A stretch of DNA of 64,000 bases, from contig NZ_KQ949095.1 in assembly GCF_001514305.1 (NCBI RefSeq), forward strand, positions 62,001 through 126,000. The letters are read 5' to 3'. Below the pieces are notes generated by a model, which saw only the letters and a list, made by a program, of their open reading frames with translations, was not told the origin of the DNA and searched no databases. How positions within the stretch are numbered: position 1 is the first letter of the stretch; every line of letters begins with the position of its first letter. Shown here in pieces: positions 41,399 through 49,947 of the stretch. Origin of the DNA: Streptomyces dysideae (GTDB lineage Bacteria > Actinomycetota > Actinomycetes > Streptomycetales > Streptomycetaceae). A program made the position numbers and the translations under genes.

Positions 41399-42528
41399 GA
41401 GGGCTCTCCTCCCTTGGGCGCGCTCGTTCCCATGAGCGCGGCCGTGATCTCGTCGGCCGGGTCGAGGACGAGTTCGCCGTCGCACACGAGGTGGCGCAGC
41501 AGCGCGACGAGGTTGCGGGCGTACGCCGTGGACGCGGCGGTGGCCATGGCGGACGGCAGGCGCCCGGCGCCGATGACGGTGACGCCGTTGTCCAGGACGG
41601 TGGTCTTGTCGGGCTCGGAGCCCTCGACGTTGCCGCCGAGGTCGCTCGCGGCGAGGTCGACGACGACCGAGCCGGACGCCATCCGCTCGACGGCGTCAGC
41701 CGTGACCAGCAACGGCGGCTTGCGGCCCGGGACCTGGGCGGTGGTGATGACGATGTCGGTGCGGGAGATGTGCGCGTCGAGCGCCTCCCGCTGGGCCCGC
41801 TGCTCCTCCTCGGTCAGCTCACGTGCGTAGCCGCCCTGTCCGGCGCCCGATCCGGTGCCTGGCGGGCGCGGCAGGTCGAGGAACCGGGCGCCGAGCGACT
41901 CCACCTCCCCTCGGGATTCGGGGCGTACGTCGTACGCCGTGACGACGGCGCCGAGGCGGCGGGCGGTGGCGATCGCCTGCAGCCCGGCCACTCCGGCGCC
42001 GAGGACCAGGACCTGCGCCGGGCGCATGGTGCCCGCCGCGGTGGTCAGCATCGGGAAGAAGCGGTCGTACGAGTCGGCCGCGAGCACAGCCGCCTTGTAG
42101 CCGGCGACATTGGCCTGGGAGGTCAGGGCGTCCATGGACTGGGCGCGGCTGAGGGTGCGGGGCAGCAGATCGAGGCTCACCGTGCGGATGCCGCGGCCGG
42201 TCAGCTCCTGGACGAGACCGGGGTGGCGCAGCGGTTCGAGCAGGCCGATCAGGGTCTGCCCGGGGCGCAGTGCGGTCGCGGTCTCCGCGTCGGGCGGGCC
42301 GACACACAGGACGGCGTCCGCGCGGGCGTACAGCTCGTCCGGGGGTACGACGGTCGCGCCCGCCTCGGTGTAGTCGGCGTCGGTGAACCAGGCGCCGGAA
42401 CCGGCTCCCGCCTCGACGAGGACGTCAACTCCGGCTCGACGCAGGAGGGTTACGGCCTCGGGGACGAGGGCGACACGGCGTTCGCCGGGCGCCCGTTCCC
42501 GTACGGCTCCCACGGTGACGGTTGCCAT
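41395..42528 (-). CDS. pntAA: NAD(P) transhydrogenase alpha subunit part 1 (NAD-binding)
   Basis: 377 residues. Alanine dehydrogenase/PntA fold: GERRVALVPEAVTLLRRAG, SLDLLPRTLSRAQSMDALTS, SQANVAGYKAAVLAA, Rossmann VLVLGAGVAGLQAIATARRLG near residue 172, VPGRKPPLLVTADAVERM and VVDLAASDLGGN. Lies 38 bases after the adh gene, so probably part of a longer operon with the aldehyde and alcohol dehydrogenases. Gene order AA-AB-B is standard for the three-gene form. Confidence 0.96.
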   Translation of the reverse strand: MATVTVGAVRERAPGERRVALVPEAVTLLRRAGVDVLVEAGAGSGAWFTDADYTEAGATVVPPDELYARADAVLCVGPPDAETATALRPGQTLIGLLEPLRHPGLVQELTGRGIRTVSLDLLPRTLSRAQSMDALTSQANVAGYKAAVLAADSYDRFFPMLTTAAGTMRPAQVLVLGAGVAGLQAIATARRLGAVVTAYDVRPESRGEVESLGARFLDLPRPPGTGSGAGQGGYARELTEEEQRAQREALDAHISRTDIVITTAQVPGRKPPLLVTADAVERMASGSVVVDLAASDLGGNVEGSEPDKTTVLDNGVTVIGAGRLPSAMATAASTAYARNLVALLRHLVCDGELVLDPADEITAALMGTSAPKGGEPS

Positions 42529-42566
42529 GATCTGCTGCCTCTCCCTGGGCCCGGGGGTGCCGGGCC

Positions 42567-43580
42567 TCAGAACTCGAAGACGAGCCGTGCCTCGGCCCGT
42601 CCGCCGAGGACCTCGTCGAAGGAGTCGTTGACCTGGTCCAGGCGCCGCGGTTCGGCGATGACCCGGGTGCGTCCGGCCGCGTGCAGCGCGAACACCTCGC
42701 TCAGGTCCTGGCGGGTGCCGACGATGGAACCGATGACGGAGATCCCGCCGAGCACGGTCTCGAAGATCGGTACGTTGATCGCCGCGTCGTCGGCGGGCAG
42801 CGCGACCATGACCAGGCGTCCGCCCCGGTTGAGCGACCGGTACGCCTGCTCGAACGCCTTGGGCGCGGCGGCCAGCACGACGGCCACGTCCGCGCCGCCG
42901 GCCTTCTTGATCTCCTCGACCGGATCGTGCGTGCGGGCGTTGACGATCTCGTCGGCGCCGAGCCGGTGGGCCAGGCCCAGCTTGTCCGGTTCGAGGTCGA
43001 CGGCCGTCACGAAGCCGCCGACGAGGCGTGCGTACTGCAGCGCGAGGTGTCCGAGGCCACCGACACCGAAGACGGCGACGCGTTCGGCCGGCTGCACATG
43101 GGCGACCTTGATCGCCTTGTAGGTGGTGACGCCCGCGCAGGTCAGCGGTGCCGCGTCGAACGGGGTCACGCCGGCGGGCACCTCGACGACCGCGCCCGCG
43201 TTCGCGACGGTGTACTCGGCGTAGCAACCGTCCACGGAGTAGCCGGAGTTGACCTGGCTCTCGCACAGGGTCTCCCAGCCGGAGACGCAGTAGCGGCAGG
43301 TGCCGCAGGCCGATCCGAGCCACGGGACGGCGACCCGCTTGCCGACCATTGATTCGGACACGCCCGCTCCGACGGCCTCGACGGGACCGACGCCCTCGTG
43401 GCCGGGGATGAACGGCGGCCGCGGCTTGACGGGCCAGTCGCCGTGCGCGGCGTGGATGTCGGTGTGGCAGAGCCCGGAGGCCTCCATCCGGACGAGGATC
43501 TGTCCGGGGCCGGGCTCGGGTACGGGGAGCTCCTGGATCTCCAGGGGCTTGCCGAAGTCGGTGACTACCGCTGCCTTCAT
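42567..43580 (-). CDS. Zinc-dependent alcohol dehydrogenase, AdhP type (paralogue 2)
   Basis: 337 residues, closely related to the gene at 1417-2439: same GLCHTDIHAAHGDWPVKP, GHEGVGPVEAVG, structural Cys set CGTCRYCVSGWETLC and GVGGLGHLALQYAR. Starts 13 bases after the aldehyde dehydrogenase stop. With that enzyme it can interconvert ethanol, acetaldehyde and acetate using NAD. Its placement next to pntAB suggests reducing-equivalent balancing (inference). Confidence 0.94.
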   Translation of the reverse strand: MKAAVVTDFGKPLEIQELPVPEPGPGQILVRMEASGLCHTDIHAAHGDWPVKPRPPFIPGHEGVGPVEAVGAGVSESMVGKRVAVPWLGSACGTCRYCVSGWETLCESQVNSGYSVDGCYAEYTVANAGAVVEVPAGVTPFDAAPLTCAGVTTYKAIKVAHVQPAERVAVFGVGGLGHLALQYARLVGGFVTAVDLEPDKLGLAHRLGADEIVNARTHDPVEEIKKAGGADVAVVLAAAPKAFEQAYRSLNRGGRLVMVALPADDAAINVPIFETVLGGISVIGSIVGTRQDLSEVFALHAAGRTRVIAEPRRLDQVNDSFDEVLGGRAEARLVFEF

Positions 43581-43593
43581 CGTGGTCCCCTTC

Positions 43594-45114
43594 TCAGAAC
43601 AGCCCGAGCGGCTTGGTGCCGTAGCTGACCAGGAGGTTCTTGGTCTGGCTGTAGTGCTCGAGCATCATCTTGTGCGTCTCGCGGCCGATGCCGGAGACCT
43701 TGTAGCCACCGAACGCGGCACCCGCGGGGTACTGGTGGTAGCAGTTCGTCCAGACGCGGCCGGCCTTGATGGCACGGCCCATCCGGTAGGTGCGGCCGGT
43801 GTCGCGGCTCCACACGCCGGCGCCGAGGCCGTACAGCGTGTCGTTGGCGATCTCCAGGGCCTCGGCCTCGTCCTTGAAGGTGGTGACCGCGAGGACGGGG
43901 CCGAAGATCTCCTCCTGGAAGACGCGCATCTTGTTGTGGCCCCTGAGGACGGTCGGCTCGAAGAAGTAGCCGTCCGTGAACTCGCCGCTCAGGGTGGGAC
44001 GGTGGCCGCCGACCAGCAGTTCGGCGCCCTCCTTGATGCCGATCTCGACGTACGAGGCGATCTTCTCGACCTGCTGCCTGGAGACCTGAGGGCCGATCAT
44101 GGTCGCGGTGTCGAGCGGGTCGCCCTGCTTGATGGCGCGGATCCGCTCCAGGCAGCGGCCCATGAACTCCTCGTAGATGTCCTCCTGGATGAGGGCGCGG
44201 GAGGGAGCGGTGCAGACCTCGCCCTTGTTGAACGCGTACAGGACGAGTCCCTCGACGGCCTTGTTCAGGAAGTCGTCGTCCTGGGCGGTCACGTCGTTGA
44301 AGAAGATGTTCGGCGACTTGCCGCCCAGCTCCAGGGTGACCGGGATGATGTTCTTCGCCGCGTACTCCATGATCAGGCGGCCGGTGGTGGTCTCGCCGGT
44401 GAAGGCGACCTTGGCGATGCGCTGGTTGGTGGCGAGGGCCTTGCCGATCTCGGCGCCGGGGCCGTTGACGACGTTGAGGACGCCCGGCGGCACGAGGTCG
44501 CCGACGACCTCCATCAGCTTCAGGATCGACCACGGGGTCGGGGAGGCCGGCTTGATGACGGTGGCGTTGCCCGCGGCGAGGGCCGGGGCCAGCTTCCACG
44601 CGGCCATCAGCAGCGGGAAGTTGAACGGGATGATCTGGCCGACGACGCCCAGCGGCTCGTGGAAGTGGTAGGCGATCGTCTCCTTGTCGATCTCGGTGAT
44701 CTCGCTCTCCTGGGCGCGGATCGCGGCCGCGAAGTAGCGGAAGTGGTCGGCGGCCAGGGGGATGTCGGCGGCCAGGGTCTCGCGGACCGGCTTGCCGTTC
44801 TCCCAGCTCTCGGCGACGGCGAGTTCCTCGCGGTGGGCTTCGATGGCGTCGGCGACCTTGTTGAGGACCGCGGCCCGCTCGGTGGTGGACGCCTCGCCCC
44901 ACTTGTCCTTGGCGGCGTGCGCGGCGTCCAGGGCGAGTTCGATGTCCTCGGCCCCGGACCTCGGGACCTCGCAGATCGGCTTGGCGGTGGCGGGGCACAG
45001 GTTGGGCGTGTACCGACCGGTGGTCGGCGCCTGCCACTTGCCGCCGATGAAGTTCTCGTACCGGGGCGCGACGTCGACGGGGCTGCCGGGCCTGCCCGGA
45101 GGTGCGTACTGCAT
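43594..45114 (-). CDS. NAD-dependent aldehyde dehydrogenase (acetaldehyde type)
   Basis: 506 residues. Catalytic Cys in NKGEVCTAPSRALI near residue 300, general base Glu in VTLELGGKSPNIFF near 266, Asn in GQIIPFNFPLLMAAWK, and EIFGPVLAV. This subgroup (ExaC/AldA-like, with NCYHQYPAGAAFGGYK) is usually an acetaldehyde dehydrogenase. The usual CTCPSR reads CTAPSR, a minor change next to the catalytic Cys. The promoter side holds an inverted repeat, and a GAF regulator gene ends 45 bases upstream. Confidence 0.94.
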   Translation of the reverse strand: MQYAPPGRPGSPVDVAPRYENFIGGKWQAPTTGRYTPNLCPATAKPICEVPRSGAEDIELALDAAHAAKDKWGEASTTERAAVLNKVADAIEAHREELAVAESWENGKPVRETLAADIPLAADHFRYFAAAIRAQESEITEIDKETIAYHFHEPLGVVGQIIPFNFPLLMAAWKLAPALAAGNATVIKPASPTPWSILKLMEVVGDLVPPGVLNVVNGPGAEIGKALATNQRIAKVAFTGETTTGRLIMEYAAKNIIPVTLELGGKSPNIFFNDVTAQDDDFLNKAVEGLVLYAFNKGEVCTAPSRALIQEDIYEEFMGRCLERIRAIKQGDPLDTATMIGPQVSRQQVEKIASYVEIGIKEGAELLVGGHRPTLSGEFTDGYFFEPTVLRGHNKMRVFQEEIFGPVLAVTTFKDEAEALEIANDTLYGLGAGVWSRDTGRTYRMGRAIKAGRVWTNCYHQYPAGAAFGGYKVSGIGRETHKMMLEHYSQTKNLLVSYGTKPLGLF

Positions 45115-45134
45115 GACCGTCCCCTTTCCCTCAC

Positions 45135-45161
45135 AGCGTTCGGGGTGTTGGTCCGAACGCT
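45135..45161. promoter_or_regulatory. Inverted repeat, possible operator of aldehyde dehydrogenase operon
   Basis: Arms AGCGTTCGG (45135-45143) and CCGAACGCT (45153-45161), 9-base spacer; a further half-site GGAACGCT lies just beyond (45169-45176). It falls between the regulator stop and the dehydrogenase ATG. It is unlike the GGGCCG boxes, so it may be bound by the GAF regulator itself. Confidence 0.5.
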
Positions 45162-46473
45162 AGGGACCGGAACGCTGCAACACCGCTGCATGCCGCCCGG
45201 CCTGCGGCGGTACGGCGAGAGAGGCGTCCAGCGCGTGTGCCCGGGCCGCGGCGGCCGCGCGCTGCGGTGATCCGCCCGGCAGCCGGTGGGCGAGCGTGCG
45301 CCACGCGGAGAGGTCGTCCATGCCCCACTCCGCGGCCACCCAGCGGCGCAGCAGCCCGGGATCGCCGCTGCCGAGGACGGCCCCGCGCAACTGCTGCTCC
45401 AGCGCCCGCCGTTGCCCGACCACGGCCGGCGCCTCGGAGCGCGGCAGCAGGGGGCCGGGATAGCGTGCCAGCGCCTCGGCCACCCGGCCCTCGGCGAGCA
45501 GGGAGGCGACGTATCCGAAGTCGGTGCGCACCGGGCACAGCAGCGCGTACGGCCGCGAGCCGAGCAGCGCGGGGCCGAGTACGGCGCGCAGCCTGGTCAG
45601 TTCGGCCCGCAGTGTCGAGGGCGGCACCTCGTGCTCCGACAGGCCGACGGCGAGCCGGTCGCCGGTCACGCCGTGGCCCGCCAGGGCGAGCGCGACGACG
45701 ATCTCGCTGTGCCGTGGGCTGAGGCGGTGGACGCGTCCGTCGCTCTCCAGCAGGGCGCCGTCCCGGCCGAGTGCCGTGATCCGAACGCATCGGTGCGTGA
45801 CCGGACCCCGTCCGTCGGGAACGAGCAGCGATGTGCGCGCGAGTTCCGCCTGCGCCGCCAGCGCCGCGGCCCGTACGGCGGCCAGGGCGGGCGGGGTCGC
45901 GATGGTGCCGCCGCCGGTGAGGTCGACGACGCCGAGCACCCGGCCGCTGACCGGGTCGCGCACCGGCGCGGCGGCGCAGGACCAGCCGTGCACAGCGGAG
46001 CTGTAGTGCTCGCCTGCCATGATCTGGACGGCCCGCCCCACCTCCAGCACGGTGCCCGGCGCGTTCGTCCCGGCCTGTGCCTCGGACCAGACGGCTCCCT
46101 CGACGAAGTGCATCCGCTCGGCCCGCCCCAGGGTCCGGGTGTCCCCCTCGACCCACAGCAGGGTGCCGTCGGTGTCCCCGACGGCGAAGACGTGCCCGTC
46201 GTCCGCGGCGCCGGCGCCCAGCAGCTCCCGGAACAGGGGCAGTACGGGGGCCAGTGGATGGGTGCGCCGGTAGGCGGTCAGTTCGTCGGAGGGCCGGGCG
46301 GGTCCGGGCGGGCCGGCGCTGTCGGGGCGGGTGCCGCGGGCGGCGCAGCGCTGCCACGAGTCGGCCACCAGCGGCCGTACCGCCGGTGACGCGGGTGCGC
46401 CCGGAGGTGCCGTGACGAACCGTTCGTGCGCGGCGCGCAGCGCGGACGCCTCGGTGGCGGTGGACGCGTCCAT
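45160..46473 (-). CDS. GAF-domain transcriptional regulator (AcoR-like, no AAA domain)
   Basis: 437 residues. N-terminal SWQRCAARGTRPDS block typical of AcoR-type activators, a GAF domain (VFAVGDTDGTLLWVEGD to GVVDLTGGG), then a winged-helix C-terminal region (HRLSPRHSEIVVALALAGHG, STLRAELTRLRAVLG). The sigma-54 AAA domain of AcoR is absent. This layout is common in actinobacteria next to aldehyde dehydrogenase genes and probably senses an aldehyde or related compound. A box (AGGCCGAACGGCCC) lies 63 bases upstream, so it may lead a six-gene unit reaching pntB. Confidence 0.85.
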   Translation of the reverse strand: MDASTATEASALRAAHERFVTAPPGAPASPAVRPLVADSWQRCAARGTRPDSAGPPGPARPSDELTAYRRTHPLAPVLPLFRELLGAGAADDGHVFAVGDTDGTLLWVEGDTRTLGRAERMHFVEGAVWSEAQAGTNAPGTVLEVGRAVQIMAGEHYSSAVHGWSCAAAPVRDPVSGRVLGVVDLTGGGTIATPPALAAVRAAALAAQAELARTSLLVPDGRGPVTHRCVRITALGRDGALLESDGRVHRLSPRHSEIVVALALAGHGVTGDRLAVGLSEHEVPPSTLRAELTRLRAVLGPALLGSRPYALLCPVRTDFGYVASLLAEGRVAEALARYPGPLLPRSEAPAVVGQRRALEQQLRGAVLGSGDPGLLRRWVAAEWGMDDLSAWRTLAHRLPGGSPQRAAAAARAHALDASLAVPPQAGRHAAVLQRSGP

Positions 46474-46535
46474 GGGACCTCCCGTGCCGTCCTCGTGTCC
46501 GCTCCAGCCTTCCCGCCCCGGCCAGTGGCCTGCAG

Positions 46536-46549
46536 AGGCCGAACGGCCC
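46536..46549. promoter_or_regulatory. DevR/OsdR-like box upstream of GAF regulator
   Basis: AGGCCGAACGGCCC, one mismatch, 63 bases upstream of the regulator ATG; repeats begin 14 bases beyond it. Confidence 0.6.
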
Positions 46550-46563
46550 CCGCGGCGGGGCCC

Positions 46564-46655
46564 GTCGGGCTCTCGCCGCGGGGGTCGTCGGGCTCTCGCC
46601 GCGGGGGTCGTCGGGCTCTCGCCGCGGGGGTCGTCGGGCTCTCGCCGCGGGGGTC
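46564..46655. repeat. Four 23-base tandem repeats
   Basis: Unit GTCGGGCTCTCGCCGCGGGG followed by GTC (23 bases), four uninterrupted copies starting at 46564, 46587, 46610 and 46633; a decayed fifth starts at 46656. The unit length is not a multiple of three and no gene crosses it. It lies just upstream of the regulator box, so it could be promoter architecture or simply slippage. Confidence 0.9.
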
Positions 46656-46912
46656 GTCCGGATGGTGCCGGGCCCGCCGAGAAGCGGTACGCGCGTCCCC
46701 GGCACGACCGCGGTCGGCCTGACGCGGGCCCGGCACGGGCAGGGTGACCCGCCCTGCCCCTCCCGAGAGGCCGCACGAGGAGTTCCCCATCCGCCGATGC
46801 ACCTCGTGGGCTCGGCTCCACCCTGACAGCGTGCACCATGGGCGCGACAGATCCGATGGGCCCGGAGAAGGGTCCCGAACGGCCCAAGCGCGCAGGCGTC
46901 CTTGACTGTCTC

Positions 46913-48643
46913 CTATCCCTCCGCGTGCGTCACCGGCACCCGCCACACCAGCTTGGTGCCGCCGCCCTCCGGAGCGGTCAGCTCGAGCTCACCGCCCAGC
47001 TGCACGGCCCGCTCGGCCATGTTGTGCAGGCCGCTGCGGCGGCCGTCGGCCGGAATGCCCACGCCGTTGTCGGCCACCGTCAGCCGCACCTCACGTCCGT
47101 CGGCCTCCAGCGCCACCTCGGCGCGGTCCGCGCGGGCGTGCCGGGCGACGTTGGTCAGGCTCTCGGAGAGCACGGCCACCACATGGTCGGCGACCTCCCG
47201 GGGCACATCGGTGTCGACCAGGCCCTCCATGCGCACGCTGGGTGCGAAGCCCAGCACGGGGGCGGCCTCGCCGACCGCCCGCACCACCCGGGCGCGCAGT
47301 CCGGCGCCGGTGGCGCCGTCACGCGCACGCAGGCCGAAGATCGTCGAACGAATGATCTTGATGGTCTCGTCCAGGTCGTCCACCGCGCGCGCCACGCGCT
47401 CGGAGGCCTCCTGGTGCTCGATGAAGCGGCCCGCGCTCTGCAGCGTCATCCCGGTCGCGAACAGCCGCTGGATGGCCAGGTCGTGCAGGTCCCGGGCGAT
47501 CCGGTCGCGGTCCTTGAGCACCGCGATCTCCTCGGCGTCCTGGCGCCGTTCGGCCAGCTCCATCGCGATCGTGGCCTGCGCGGCGAGGCCCTGAAGGGGC
47601 TCGGTCTCCTTCTCCGTGAACACCGTCTGGCCCGCCTCGCGCACCAGCAGCACCACACCGCGGACGACGTCACCGGTGCCGATGGGCACGGCCACGGCCG
47701 CGCCGAGGCCGGCGAAGCGCAGGTCGGGGTTGGTCACGCGCGCGTCGCGGGCGACGTCCGGGCTGCTGACGGGGGCGGCGGTGGCGAAGGCCTGGCCGAT
47801 GAGGCTGTCCGCCACGGGCAGGACGAGCCCGCGGTTCTCCTCCGCGCGCTCCCCGATGGCCAGTTCGATGCGCAGCGAGTCGGTGTCCTCCACGGGCATG
47901 GCGACCACGGCGAGGGCGGCGCCGGTGATCTCCCGGGCGCGCTCGGCGATCAGACCGAGGGCCTTGCCGCGCTCGCTGCCCGACATCAGGCTGTGGGTGA
48001 TCTCGGCGTTGGCCTGCAACCAGCGCTCGCGCAGCCGGGACTCCTCGTACAGGCGGGCGTTGTCGATGGCGACGCCGGCCGCGACGGCCAGGGTCGAAAG
48101 GACCGACTCGTCCTCCTCGTCGAACTGCGCGCCGCCCCGCTTCTCGGTCAGGTACAGATTGCCGAAGACCTGGTCGCGCACCCGGATCGGAACACCGAGG
48201 AAGGTGTTCATCGGCGGGTGGTGGGGCGGGAAGCCGTACGATGCGGGGTGTTCGGAGATCTTCGCCAGCCGCAGGGGCTCGGGGGTGGTGATCAGCTCGC
48301 CGAGGATGCCGTGGCCCTCCGGGTAGGGGCCGATCCGGGCGATCTCCTCCTCGGTGACGCCGACCGTGTGGAAGGCGGACAGCCGCTTGCCGTCGGATCC
48401 GATCACGCCCAGCGCGGCGTACTGGGCGTCGACCAGCACGGCCGCGGCCTCGACGATGCTGTGCAGCGCCTGTTCCAGGTCCAGCTCCCGGCCGACCGAG
48501 AGCACCGCCTCCAGCAGGCTGTGCACCCGGTCGCGCGTGCCGCGGGCCGCGTCCAGGCGGGCCTGCAGCTGCTCCAGCAGCTCGTCCAGCTTCAGCTGCG
48601 GCAGCCGAACGCGGGCCTGACCGGCCTGCTCCTGGCTTTCCAC
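46913..48643 (-). CDS. devS: GAF-GAF sensor histidine kinase, DevS/DosT type
   Basis: 576 residues. GAF-A (about residues 55-200, with AALGVIGSDGKRLSAFHTVG and GVPIRVRDQVFGNLYLT), GAF-B (about 220-365), HisKA_3 with phospho-acceptor His in DRIARDLHDLAIQRLF near 386, and HATPase_c (SESLTNVARHARADRAE; VADNGVGIPADGRRSGLHNM). Same domain order as mycobacterial DevS, whose GAF-A binds haem and senses O2, NO and CO. GTG at 48643 has GGAGGAG upstream. No box was found directly upstream; it follows GAPDH at 131 bases. Confidence 0.93.
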   Translation of the reverse strand: MESQEQAGQARVRLPQLKLDELLEQLQARLDAARGTRDRVHSLLEAVLSVGRELDLEQALHSIVEAAAVLVDAQYAALGVIGSDGKRLSAFHTVGVTEEEIARIGPYPEGHGILGELITTPEPLRLAKISEHPASYGFPPHHPPMNTFLGVPIRVRDQVFGNLYLTEKRGGAQFDEEDESVLSTLAVAAGVAIDNARLYEESRLRERWLQANAEITHSLMSGSERGKALGLIAERAREITGAALAVVAMPVEDTDSLRIELAIGERAEENRGLVLPVADSLIGQAFATAAPVSSPDVARDARVTNPDLRFAGLGAAVAVPIGTGDVVRGVVLLVREAGQTVFTEKETEPLQGLAAQATIAMELAERRQDAEEIAVLKDRDRIARDLHDLAIQRLFATGMTLQSAGRFIEHQEASERVARAVDDLDETIKIIRSTIFGLRARDGATGAGLRARVVRAVGEAAPVLGFAPSVRMEGLVDTDVPREVADHVVAVLSESLTNVARHARADRAEVALEADGREVRLTVADNGVGIPADGRRSGLHNMAERAVQLGGELELTAPEGGGTKLVWRVPVTHAEG

Positions 48644-48774
48644 CGGTTGCTCCTCCACGTCCACCTCGACACGCCGACAGCCACCGCTTCGGTCAAGAGT
48701 CACGGTATCGGTCGGAGGCCAGGGACGATACGGGATCACGCCAGGTCGCCGGGCCGGGGGACCCGGCCGCCCGG

Positions 48775-49803
48775 TCAGCCGCGCGGCAGCCGGGCCGCGA
48801 CGTACTCGGTGAGGTCCAGCAGCCGGTTGGTGTAACCCCACTCGTTGTCGTACCAGCCGAAGACCTTGACCAGGTCACCGTGCGCCTGGGTGAGCGGCGC
48901 GTCCAGCACGCAGGACGCCGGGTCGCCGACGACGTCACGGGACACGATCGGCGCGTCGGACACCCGCAGCACGCCCTTCAGCGGCCCGTCGGCAGCCTCC
49001 CGGAACGCGGCGTTGACCTCGTCGGCGGTGACCGGCCGGTCGAGGACGATGCTCAGGTCGGTCAGCGACCCGTCCTCGACGGGGACGCGTACGGCGATGC
49101 CGTCCAGGGTGCCGGCCAGTTCCGGCAGCACCAGGCCCACGGCGCGGGCGGCGCCGGTGCTGGTCGGGATGATGTTGACGGCGGCGCTGCGGCCGCGGCG
49201 CAGGTCCTTGTGCGGGCCGTCGAGGACGACCTGGTCGTTGGTGTAGCCGTGGATGGTGGTCATCAGGCCCTTGACGATGCCGAAGTGCTCGTCGAGGACC
49301 TTCACCATGGGGGCGACGCAGTTGGTGGTGCAGGAGGCGTTGGACACGACGTGGTCCTTCTCCGGGTCGTACGTGCCCTCGTTGACGCCCATGACGACGG
49401 TGGCGTCAACGCCCTTGCCCGGCACGGACAGCAGCACCTTGCGGGCGCCGGCCTTCAGGTGCTGTCCGGCCTGTTCCCGGGTGCGGAAGCGGCCGGTCGA
49501 CTCGATGACGACGTCCACGCCGAGGTCGGCCCAGGCCAGGGCGGCCGGGTCGCGTTCCGCGGTCACGGCCACGCGGTGGCCGTCCACGGTGATCGACTCG
49601 TCGTCGTGCTCGACGGCGCGGCCGAGGCGGCCGTACGTCGAGTCGTACGCCAGCAGGTGGGCCAGCGCCGCCGGCGAGGTGATGTCGTTGACCGCCACGA
49701 CCTCCACCGGGGTGCCGGCGGCGGTCTCCGCGCGCTCCAGCACGCAGCGCAGGTAGTTGCGGCCGATGCGGCCGAAGCCGTTGATGCCCACGCGCACGCT
49801 CAT
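48775..49803 (-). CDS. gap: Glyceraldehyde-3-phosphate dehydrogenase
   Basis: 342 residues, phosphorylating class I GAPDH. NAD motif INGFGRIGRNYLR at the N-terminus, Asp at the end of the second strand (VAVNDIT) pointing to NAD, catalytic Cys in NASCTTNCVAPM near 157, and GLMTTIHGYTNDQ. Lies between the DevR-like and DevS-like genes on the same strand (145- and 131-base gaps). The chromosome should also have a housekeeping copy, so this may be a hypoxia-specific isoenzyme (inference). Upstream there is only a half-box (GGGCCGTACGG, 49892). Confidence 0.95.
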   Translation of the reverse strand: MSVRVGINGFGRIGRNYLRCVLERAETAAGTPVEVVAVNDITSPAALAHLLAYDSTYGRLGRAVEHDDESITVDGHRVAVTAERDPAALAWADLGVDVVIESTGRFRTREQAGQHLKAGARKVLLSVPGKGVDATVVMGVNEGTYDPEKDHVVSNASCTTNCVAPMVKVLDEHFGIVKGLMTTIHGYTNDQVVLDGPHKDLRRGRSAAVNIIPTSTGAARAVGLVLPELAGTLDGIAVRVPVEDGSLTDLSIVLDRPVTADEVNAAFREAADGPLKGVLRVSDAPIVSRDVVGDPASCVLDAPLTQAHGDLVKVFGWYDNEWGYTNRLLDLTEYVAARLPRG

Positions 49804-49947
49804 GTCCGTCGTCCTCCCGATCGGGTGTCCGGTGCTGACCGGTGGTGTCCGGTGCACTGCCAGCCTCCGGCGTGCGGATCCGGTGCGGGAGGGGCCGTAC
49901 GGGGGTGAGGTCCGGGACGTCCGGCCCCACCGTCCGCTACGGGGGCC

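Larger units (their letters stand above)
46474..46912. other. Intergenic region with box and tandem repeats
   Basis: 439 bases between the GAF regulator start and the sensor kinase stop. Holds the box at 46536, four 23-base tandem repeats at 46564-46655 and a weak box-like site (GTCCCGAACGGCCC, 46872-46885). No gene recognised. Confidence 0.6.

Noticed and set aside
46564..46655. Tandem repeats considered as a CRISPR array
   Set aside because: Units are contiguous with no spacers and are only 23 bases long; no cas genes nearby.
46872..46885. GTCCCGAACGGCCC as a regulon box
   Set aside because: Left half matches only four of six and no gene starts at a suitable distance on either strand.
48749..48771. 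GC hairpin after gap as a terminator
   Set aside because: Stem of only about six bases, weak compared with the hairpins at 22954 and 39620; read-through to the kinase gene is plausible.
49888..49907. Half-box upstream of gap
   Set aside because: GGGCCGTACGGGGG has only one good half-site, so control of gap by this site is not supported.
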